Shown here: in pieces, positions 1 to 5,402 of the stretch
How positions within the stretch are numbered: position 1 is the first letter of the stretch
Layout: every line of letters begins with the position of its first letter
Assembly: GCA_964395915.1 (NCBI GenBank)
Contig: CAYNDB010000078.1
Span: 1-11,823 of the forward strand
Length of the DNA: 11,823 bases
Reading direction: 5' to 3'
Origin: CAYNDB01 sp964395915
GTDB taxonomy: Bacteria > Nitrospinota_A > UBA7883 > JAJRTC01
Translations under genes and position numbers: made by a program
The notes under the pieces: model-generated
The model's database searches: none
What the model saw: only the letters and a program-made list of their open reading frames with translations
Told to the model about the DNA's origin: nothing

Positions 1-618
1 CACATACGCCCTGTCACAGATTTTAAGTGAGCGTTTTACGTTTTGTTCGACAAGCAACACGGTGACACCGCTATCGTTGATAAGTTTTATGATTTTAAAA
101 GTTTCCTGCGCAAGTAATGGTGAAAGCCCAAGCGATGGCTCATCGAGCATAAGAATTTTTGGCAACCCCATAAGGCCACGCCCAACAGCCACCATCTGCT
201 GTTCTCCACCACTTAATGTCCCGGCGAGCTGTTTTCTCCGTTCCAGCAATCGTGGAAACAACTCGTACACCCATTCCAGCGTCTCTTCCCTTTTATTTTT
301 AGCCTTGGGCGACAACGAGCCCATGATCAGGTTTTCTTCAACTGTCATCTCCGCGAAAAGACGCCTTCCTTCCGGCACATGGACTATGCCATGACGAATA
401 ATTTTGTCAGCGGGTGTTTGGTCCAGACGAACATTGTCAAAAGTTATCGAGCCTTTTGCAGGGCGCAACAGGCCTGATAATGTCCTGATTATAGTTGATT
501 TGCCGGCGCCATTGGCCCCCAGCAAAACAAGAACCTCATTATCCCGCACCTCAAAAGAAACGTCCCACAACGCCTGCATATCGTCATAGAAAACATCTAT
601 ACCACTAATGACCAGCAT
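1..618 (-). CDS. livF: LivF-type ABC transporter ATP-binding protein (3' end cut by window edge)
   Basis: This is one of the two cytoplasmic ATPases that power a HAAT-family (branched-chain amino acid type) importer. The 206 visible codons show Walker A GANGAGKST (residues 34-42), a VPEGRR segment at 81-86 typical of LivF, the ABC signature LSGGEQQ (135-141) and Walker B ILMLDE (155-160). A VEQN stretch at 190-193 replaces the usual H-loop histidine, as is normal for LivF. The frame is open to base 1, and LivF proteins are usually about 235 residues, so roughly 30 C-terminal residues are missing. The gene is last in the visible operon and overlaps the end of livG by 14 bp, which suggests translational coupling. 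ATG at 618 is chosen; an in-frame ATG two codons upstream (624) is equally possible because no strong Shine-Dalgarno decides between them. Family assignment is secure, substrate is not. Confidence 0.95.
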   Translation of the reverse strand, partial: MLVISGIDVFYDDMQALWDVSFEVRDNEVLVLLGANGAGKSTIIRTLSGLLRPAKGSITFDNVRLDQTPADKIIRHGIVHVPEGRRLFAEMTVEENLIMGSLSPKAKNKREETLEWVYELFPRLLERRKQLAGTLSGGEQQMVAVGRGLMGLPKILMLDEPSLGLSPLLAQETFKIIKLINDSGVTVLLVEQNVKRSLKICDRAYV

Positions 619-1330
619 GATCATCACCAAGGTAAGCTTCTATCACATGCGCGTTCGCGGCGACTTCGGCAGGGGAGCCCCTGGCTATCGTCTGTCCGAG
701 ATTGATGGCGTGAATATGATCCGAAACAGACATTATCACCTTCATTATATGCTCGACAATAATGATCGTAACGCCACTGTCGCTGATTTTCCTGATAAGC
801 TTCAGAGCCTCGTCAAGCTCCGTCGGGTTAAGTCCCGCAAAAACTTCGTCCAGCAATAAAAGCTCCGGTTGGGTAGCCATCGCTCTTGTAATTTCAAGAC
901 GCTTTCTGTCACCTATAGTCAGGTTTTTGGCCAGAAAATCAACGCGGTGGGTCAGGCCGCAGAACTCTATGGCTTCAATGGCGATTTCTCTCGCATGGCT
1001 TTTTGTGTTGACGCGGTTAAAGCTTGCGGCGATTACGTTGTCCAGTACCGTCATGCGCTTTAACGGTTTTACAACCTGGAAAGTCCGGCCGATTCCTACC
1101 TTGCAAATTTTGTAAGTTTTTAAATTGTTTATCCGCCGATTCTTAAAATAAATAGAGCCGGATGTCGGACTGAAAAAACCTGATATAAGATTAAATATTG
1201 TTGTCTTGCCGGATCCGTTCGGCCCTATCAGTCCGAAAATTTGTCCCTTCTCGACTTCGAAACTAACATCGTTGACAGCGGCCAGCCCACCGAAATATTT
1301 GACAACGTTTTCAAGCCTGAAAAAACTCAT
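605..1330 (-). CDS. livG: LivG-type ABC transporter ATP-binding protein
   Basis: This is the second cytoplasmic ATPase of the importer, full length at 241 residues. Visible motifs are Walker A GPNGSGKT (36-43), Q-loop glutamine in RTFQ (Q85), Walker B LLLLDE (157-162) and the H-loop histidine in VEH (H194). The signature motif is LTIGDRKRLE (137-146) instead of LSxGQ. This GDRKRLE form occurs in a recognisable subset of LivG proteins, so it is a subfamily mark rather than damage. A GLNPTE segment follows Walker B, as is typical of LivG. ATG immediately follows the livM stop codon (TAGATG) and has a strong GGAGGTG ribosome-binding site inside the end of livM. It forms a heterodimer with LivF under the LivH/LivM pore by family knowledge. 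Confidence 0.95.
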   Translation of the reverse strand: MSFFRLENVVKYFGGLAAVNDVSFEVEKGQIFGLIGPNGSGKTTIFNLISGFFSPTSGSIYFKNRRINNLKTYKICKVGIGRTFQVVKPLKRMTVLDNVIAASFNRVNTKSHAREIAIEAIEFCGLTHRVDFLAKNLTIGDRKRLEITRAMATQPELLLLDEVFAGLNPTELDEALKLIRKISDSGVTIIIVEHIMKVIMSVSDHIHAINLGQTIARGSPAEVAANAHVIEAYLGDDHAGH

Positions 1331-2383
1331 CTACACCTCCGAAATCTGGCGTGATCTCTTTTGAGATATATAGTTTGTGAGCCTATGCCAGTCTCCCACA
1401 ACTCCATTGGGCATGAACCTTATTACGAGAATGACCAATATTCCGAAACCGAGCGTATGGGCTTCGGTTATATGACCGGAAATGGAAATAACCAGTTTCG
1501 AGCCGCTGCTCTGCGCAAGCGAGGACATGAGGCCAAAGCCTCCGCTTCTGAACAACTCCTGCGCTACCACCATGATGAACGCGCCAACCGCAGGGCCATA
1601 GATAGTGCCTACGCCACCTACAATGCCAACAAGGATAGCCATAATAGAGATATCGTGCAGGGAAAACACCGTTTCAGGGTCTATGAAGCCCATATAGTTC
1701 ATATAAAACCCACCTGCGACACCTGTTAACGAGGCCGCGACGCATAGTGAAATCATCTTGAAAAAATGGGTGTCAATCCCGAGACTTTCAGCCGCGTCCT
1801 CATCTTCACGAATAGAAATGAAGTAATAGCCGAGCCTGGAACGCATCACAATGAAAACAGATGCGATCGATATAGCGGCGATAATTAGAATTATATAGTA
1901 ATAAGGGGTTTTGGACGACAGAGTTCCAAAAGGTGATTCTACGGGCGCGTAAAAAGTCTGAAGAATCATGATCCCCGCCATCCCTTCAGTTAAAGATTCC
2001 CAAATGGTCCCTATGTGCCGCATGATCTCGTTGAGCGCAAGGGTGACAAGGGCGAAATAAGCCCCCCTGAGCCGGAAACATATCCAGCCGAACGGAAAGG
2101 CGAGAATGGTGGCGGTGACGCCTCCCAGCGGGATACCCCACCATGCCGACCAGCCCAGATGATGAACTAACAGACCTGCTGTGTATGCGCCTGTTCCAAA
2201 AAAAGCGGCGTCGCCAAAAGAGACCTGGCCGGTATAGCCCGCCAATATATTCCACGCCGATCCTATAACAACCCACATCAGGGCCAGTATCATAAGGTGC
2301 AGGTAATAGTCGTTACTGATAACGAGAGGGAATACGGCAAAACCCGTAAAAGCTATGACTGAGTAAATGGCTCCCGCTTTCAT
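1331..2383 (-). CDS. livM: LivM-type ABC transporter permease
   Basis: This inner-membrane permease subunit has 350 residues, the usual LivM size. It is strongly hydrophobic with many predicted transmembrane helices. LivM hallmarks are the GYTGQVSFGDAAFFGTGAYT block (about residues 49-68), RLRGAYFALVTLALNEI (about 104-120), and the cytoplasmic coupling loop IREDEDAAESLGID, which contacts the ATPases. A glycine-rich GIVGGVGTIYGPAVGA segment follows, as in the family. ATG is 7 bp after the livH stop and is preceded by AGGGGT. It pairs with LivH to make the translocation path. Substrate specificity cannot be read from this subunit. The polypeptide ends in a short basic tail that also carries the livG ribosome-binding site at DNA level. 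Confidence 0.95.
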   Translation of the reverse strand: MKAGAIYSVIAFTGFAVFPLVISNDYYLHLMILALMWVVIGSAWNILAGYTGQVSFGDAAFFGTGAYTAGLLVHHLGWSAWWGIPLGGVTATILAFPFGWICFRLRGAYFALVTLALNEIMRHIGTIWESLTEGMAGIMILQTFYAPVESPFGTLSSKTPYYYIILIIAAISIASVFIVMRSRLGYYFISIREDEDAAESLGIDTHFFKMISLCVAASLTGVAGGFYMNYMGFIDPETVFSLHDISIMAILVGIVGGVGTIYGPAVGAFIMVVAQELFRSGGFGLMSSLAQSSGSKLVISISGHITEAHTLGFGILVILVIRFMPNGVVGDWHRLTNYISQKRSRQISEV

Positions 2384-2390
2384 GATACCC

Positions 2391-3266
2391 CTAGATTTTC
2401 GTTATCCGCTTAAAACCGCCTGGAAAAAAAAGCAGCACAAGTATGAACATGACAAGGCCGACCATATCCTCGAACTCCATAGCGATGTAGGTCGCGCCGA
2501 AAGCCTCCGCTATCCCCAGAGTCAAACCTCCCAAAATAGCCCCGACCGTGGAGCCAAGCCCGCCAAGAATACATATGACAAAAGCTTTACGGGTAAACGG
2601 CCCTCCGATATCGGGATATAGATAAAAAATTGGCATCAGCAACGTCCCCGCCGCGGCGACAAGGGCCGCTCCCAAACCAAAAGTGATATTGGTAATCCGC
2701 TCGGTGTCGACCCCCATAAGGGTCGCCGCCTCCTTGTCCTGCGCCGTAGCGCGTATCGATCTGCCGGTATCGGTTTTAAGCAGGAAGAAAAACAACACCG
2801 CCGTAAGTCCTATAGCAATAAAAAAATCGACCACCAAGGGGATGTTAAAGGATATTCCTCCAAGAAAAATCGTCGATTGAGAGTATGAAGTCTGTGTTGA
2901 CTTATAGTCCGAAGTGAAAATAAGCCGCATGACTTCGGTGAGCGCCATGCCTATACCAACGGTCATAAGCACCTGGTTTTCCGGCAATATCGTCTCCGCC
3001 CTTATCAATGGATTCAGAAGATATTTCTGAAGGCATACTCCCAGGATGAAAATCGCCGGCATGCTGAAGAACAGCGACAGGTACGGGTCCAGATGGAATA
3101 CGGCGAAAAGGGAATATGTAATGTACATGCCCACCATCATGATCTGGCCGTGGGCAAGATTGATAATCCCCATGACTCCCATAATCAGGGTCATACCCAT
3201 CCCAATAAGGGCGTAGAGGCCGCCTTTCAAAAGCCCGGAAACAACTGTCTGAAAAAATAGCTCCAT
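2391..3266 (-). CDS. livH: LivH-type ABC transporter permease
   Basis: This is the first inner-membrane permease subunit, 291 residues, matching the normal LivH length. Typical elements are the N-terminal LYALIGMGMTLIMGVMGIIN helix, the INLAHGQIMMVGMY motif, and the coupling loop RATAQDKEAATLMGVD. The C-terminal block contains ILGGLGSTVGAILGG. Multiple hydrophobic helices cover the length. It starts 71 bp after the binding-protein gene, with a stem-loop in that gap, and abuts livM within 7 bp. The Shine-Dalgarno before ATG is weak (the upstream bases are mostly AT). This may lower permease synthesis relative to the binding protein, a common arrangement in such operons. Family assignment is firm. 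Confidence 0.95.
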   Translation of the reverse strand: MELFFQTVVSGLLKGGLYALIGMGMTLIMGVMGIINLAHGQIMMVGMYITYSLFAVFHLDPYLSLFFSMPAIFILGVCLQKYLLNPLIRAETILPENQVLMTVGIGMALTEVMRLIFTSDYKSTQTSYSQSTIFLGGISFNIPLVVDFFIAIGLTAVLFFFLLKTDTGRSIRATAQDKEAATLMGVDTERITNITFGLGAALVAAAGTLLMPIFYLYPDIGGPFTRKAFVICILGGLGSTVGAILGGLTLGIAEAFGATYIAMEFEDMVGLVMFILVLLFFPGGFKRITKI

Positions 3267-3288
3267 TATATATACCAGAGTTTTTCTT

Positions 3289-3323
3289 AACGTTACGTCC
3301 GTCGCGCTTTTCCTGGTAACGCT
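3289..3323 (-). promoter_or_regulatory. Intercistronic stem-loop between binding protein and livH
   Basis: On the transcribed (minus) strand, AGCGTTAC pairs with GTAACGTT (8 bp, one G-U) around a 19-nt loop. It begins about 14 nt after the binding-protein stop codon. An overlapping alternative pairing, TACCAG (3313-3318) with CTGGTA (3273-3278), would extend close to the livH start. There is no U-tract, so it is not an intrinsic terminator. Hairpins at this position commonly protect the upstream binding-protein mRNA or set subunit ratios. That role is inferred here. Confidence 0.4.
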
Positions 3324-3337
3324 AATCTATTGATAAA

Positions 3338-4684
3338 CTACTGACGTTCTTTTACCCAGTCCACGGGATAAATATACTTTGTTCTGGCAAGCTTTTGCGG
3401 CCATATTATTTCAAGCTTGCCGTCTATCCATTGCACGACATATGTTCCAAGCTTGTTTTGCTGTATTTTCTTGCCGTAGGAGGTGAATTTTACCGGCCCG
3501 AAAGCCGTCATCATGTCAGTCTCCTTCAAGGCTTTCTTAATGTTGGCCGCGGAGTGGGACTTGGCCCGCTTCAACACGTCGGCAATGACATATGCGGCCG
3601 CATAGGCTTCCGCTCCATGATAATCCGTATCCCTGTTATACCTGGCCCTGAACTTGTTGAAATACTCTATTGCGCCGGGAAAAGGCAAGCTTTGATGCCA
3701 AAGCGTGGCGGAAATGACTTTCTCTGACGCCTTGCTGGCGTTTTTCTGAAACGCCGGAAGAGTGAACCCCGCCCCACCTCCGACAAACAGTTTTGGATTC
3801 ATTCGAAGCTCCATCGACTGGTTCATAAGAAGCGAGGCGTCGAGAACGTATGAAACCATGTACACAAGATCGGGATTAAGATTCTTGACTTTGGAAAGCA
3901 GTGGTTTAAAATCCATCGCGCCGGCGTCATAACTTTCTTTTAACAAAACCTTAACGCCGAGCTTCTTGCAGATTTTTGCGAAAGAAGCCGCGCCCCGAGT
4001 TCCAAACAGGCTGTTCTCGTTCAGAATGACCGCTGTTTCAGGCTTTGCGACATTGGCGAGAAACCCTTCAAGACCGCTCGCGTATTCGCTTACCGGGGGG
4101 TTGAGCCGGAATATGGAAAAACGGGGGAGGATCGCTTGAACCTCTTTTTCCGCCCGCTTGTTCAACTTCTCAATTTTCTTGTTAATTTTGGCGATTTTAG
4201 CCTTGTCATTTTGTTTGACAAGAGATTTTTCCAGCCTTGCCGCTTGTCGGCCGCCGGGCGTGTGCGCTGTAGGCTGGGTGATGACGTCGGCGGAGCCTGT
4301 GTTTACAAGGAAAGGGAACCCCCTGTTGATAGAGACCCCCGCTATCGCCGCCGTGACTGATGAGCTATATCCACCACCAAGCATGACGACTTTATCCTGC
4401 GTGATAAGTTTTTCAGCGGCGGAACGGCCCACGTCCGGTTTGCCCGTGGTGTCTTCTATTATGAATTTGAGTGGTCGGCCGTGAATGCCTCCCTTTGCGT
4501 TTATCTCCTCCAGCGCAAGTTCGAAAGAGAGTTTTTCTATCTCGCCAAACTTGGCGTGCTTGCCTGTTATGGGCAAAACTATTCCCACCTTTATAGGCTC
4601 CGCCGCAGTTACATATATTGATGTAAATACAACGAGTCCAAATAAAAATGATGTCAGGACAGGGAACAGGGTCGGTTTTTTCAC
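3338..4684 (-). CDS. livK: Periplasmic substrate-binding protein of the HAAT/LivK family, with coiled-coil-like insertion
   Basis: This secreted type I periplasmic binding protein (Peripla_BP_6 family) captures the solute and delivers it to LivH/LivM. A signal peptide with a KK start and a hydrophobic core (residues 5-25) ends in VTAA before E29, the likely cleavage point. The mature chain opens with IKVGIVLPITG and shows INAKGGIHGRPL (61-72), typical of the family. At 448 residues it is longer than the usual 370-400. The excess is mainly a lysine/alanine/glutamate-rich, helix-prone block at about 138-187, between NTGSADVITQ and FRLNPPVSEY, which are normally close together. GTG is the start, preceded by AGGGGGG with a short spacer. 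A later start would cut the signal peptide. It is first in the operon behind a sigma-70-like promoter. Substrate may be a branched-chain amino acid, but this family also takes amides, urea and aromatic acids. The gene symbol reflects family only. Confidence 0.9.
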   Translation of the reverse strand: MKKPTLFPVLTSFLFGLVVFTSIYVTAAEPIKVGIVLPITGKHAKFGEIEKLSFELALEEINAKGGIHGRPLKFIIEDTTGKPDVGRSAAEKLITQDKVVMLGGGYSSSVTAAIAGVSINRGFPFLVNTGSADVITQPTAHTPGGRQAARLEKSLVKQNDKAKIAKINKKIEKLNKRAEKEVQAILPRFSIFRLNPPVSEYASGLEGFLANVAKPETAVILNENSLFGTRGAASFAKICKKLGVKVLLKESYDAGAMDFKPLLSKVKNLNPDLVYMVSYVLDASLLMNQSMELRMNPKLFVGGGAGFTLPAFQKNASKASEKVISATLWHQSLPFPGAIEYFNKFRARYNRDTDYHGAEAYAAAYVIADVLKRAKSHSAANIKKALKETDMMTAFGPVKFTSYGKKIQQNKLGTYVVQWIDGKLEIIWPQKLARTKYIYPVDWVKERQ

Positions 4685-4803
4685 TAGCCCCCCTCGCGAT
4701 AATTGTTAATGTTATATTCCACTGCCTGAAAAAACACTGCAAACAACATCAGATTAGCAAATACACGCAACCATAAAGCGTATAGAAGCCATATGCGCCC
4801 CAC

Positions 4804-4832
4804 ATTGTATCTTTACTTAATATTTTTGACAA
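4804..4832 (-). promoter_or_regulatory. Sigma-70-type promoter for the liv operon
   Basis: Reading the minus strand, TTGTCA (4832-4827) is followed after exactly 17 bp by TACAAT (4809-4804). Each hexamer matches the sigma-70 consensus at five of six positions and the spacing is ideal. Transcription would start near 4797, giving a leader of about 110 nt before the GTG at 4684. The spacer is AT-rich. This is the best promoter match in the intergenic region and faces the right way. Confidence 0.6.
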
Positions 4833-4841
4833 TATACTTGC

Positions 4842-4855
4842 TATCGCCCGCGATA
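4842..4855. promoter_or_regulatory. Candidate operator dyad upstream of the liv promoter
   Basis: TATCGC-CC-GCGATA is a perfect 6-bp-arm inverted repeat ending 10 bp upstream of the -35 hexamer. Its right part belongs to the 11-base sequence CGCGATAATTG (4849-4859), which recurs exactly at 4695-4705 beside the ribosome-binding site of the binding-protein gene. Two sites flanking a promoter would suit a looping or activating regulator, but no regulator gene is in view and the assignment is inference. Confidence 0.3.
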
Positions 4856-5215
4856 ATTGATGAATCCAAAATCAAAACCACATCTCCACTTATCTTTAGC
4901 GGCGTCGATAACAGAGTGTACAAGCTCTATCTTTATAAAATAAGCCGGCTAATAGCCCAATAAGTTATTCGTTCAAGTTAACAGTAATAGCCAGGTGAAT
5001 AACCTATTTCACGATCAACTGTTAGGTTTAGGGTAACTCTTGGAAAAAACAGGCGTTAATGAATATCTGAAGAGAGCGTACAATACGAAAAAAGTCCCAC
5101 CACCCCAGACCTCGAAATGTTATAATTATTTTTATAATATTATTAATCGAAATTACCGGCATTGACAGGTTGAGGTCTCCTGCCAAAGCTATTAAAAGCG
5201 CTTAATAATGGTGGT

Positions 5216-5236
5216 TGTCACAGGTATCGAGTGACA
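5216..5236. promoter_or_regulatory. Candidate operator dyad upstream of the first kinase gene
   Basis: TGTCAC-N9-GTGACA is a perfect 6-bp inverted repeat over 21 bp, about 165 bp upstream of the kinase start. The two-turn size fits a dimeric DNA-binding protein. It does not match the CRP (TGTGA-N6-TCACA) or FNR (TTGAT-N4-ATCAA) consensus. No regulator can be named. Confidence 0.25.
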
Positions 5237-5299
5237 TTGAACAGTTGTACTAACAGATAGTAAGTGTTGTGGACGTTAAATCTTTTTCATGCTCCCTTA

Positions 5300-5377
5300 A
5301 TCAGGATTCTCCCTGCCACTTTAAAAGAACGCCCGACCGGCTATCGCCGGGGAAACTGAGGAAAGTCTGATCCTGAT
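5300..5377 (+). promoter_or_regulatory. Candidate structured 5' leader (cis-regulatory RNA) of the first kinase gene
   Basis: ATCAGGAT (5300-5307) pairs perfectly with ATCCTGAT (5370-5377) to close a nested structure. Inside, ACTTT (5318-5322) pairs with AAAGT (5362-5366). An apical hairpin CCGGC-TATC-GCCGG (5337-5350) is extended by CC/GG around a GA bulge. Purine-rich single-stranded stretches, GGAAACTGAGG among them, lie between the helices. The outer stem ends about 10 nt before the AGGAA ribosome-binding site (5388-5392). That position suits control of translation of the kinase gene. It does not match any riboswitch core I can recall. Prediction is by eye, with no energy or covariation test. 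Confidence 0.35.
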
Positions 5378-5402
5378 GAAGTTAGTTAGGAAACAAGGAT
5401 GA
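5376..5402 (+). CDS. Possible 8-codon leader micro-ORF overlapping the kinase start
   Basis: ATG at 5376 opens a frame encoding MKLVRKQG. Its TGA stop overlaps the kinase start codon in the form ATGA. The AUG lies at the 3' edge of the outer stem of the candidate leader structure. A GAGG sits about 14 nt upstream, a rather long spacing. Translation of this ORF would be coupled to the kinase and sensitive to the stem. Too short for coding statistics, so it may be chance. Confidence 0.2.
   Translation: MKLVRKQG

Larger units (their letters stand above)
4685..5398. other. Divergent intergenic region (714 bp) between liv operon and kinase genes
   Basis: No credible gene over about 30 codons was seen. 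The left part carries the liv promoter and adjacent dyad. TATCTTTA occurs three times (4808-4815, 4891-4898, 4928-4935). Two 7-bp inverted repeats interleave at 4964-5024. An AT-rich block with two TATAAT strings lies at 5119-5148, but neither string has a convincing -35. A TGTCAC dyad sits at 5216-5236, and a potentially structured leader occupies 5300-5377. No strong sigma-70 promoter was found for the rightward kinase genes. TTGACA at 5162 lacks a -10 at normal spacing, so an activator or alternative sigma factor may be needed. Confidence 0.7.

Noticed and set aside
4136..4484. Plus-strand open frames of 74 and 108 codons opposite the binding-protein gene
   Set aside because: They lie entirely antisense to conserved binding-protein coding sequence and have no supporting signal.
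4826..4857. Rightward TTGACA (4826-4831) with GATAAT (4852-4857) as a promoter for the kinase genes
   Set aside because: The spacer would be 20 bp, and the same bases form a much better leftward promoter with 17-bp spacing.
5162..5194. TTGACA at 5162-5167 as the kinase promoter
   Set aside because: No -10-like hexamer occurs at 16-18 bp; the nearest AT-rich strings are more than 20 bp away.
5358..5367. GAGGAAAGTC, a string found in bacterial RNase P RNA
   Set aside because: Only about ten bases match. None of the following CGGGCTC or the later conserved regions is present, and the space before the kinase gene is far too short.
5373..5394. CTGATGA ... GAAAC resembling a hammerhead ribozyme core
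   Set aside because: The ten bases between the two boxes cannot form stem II, and no cleavage-site triplet with a stem III is positioned after GAAAC. It is a chance resemblance.
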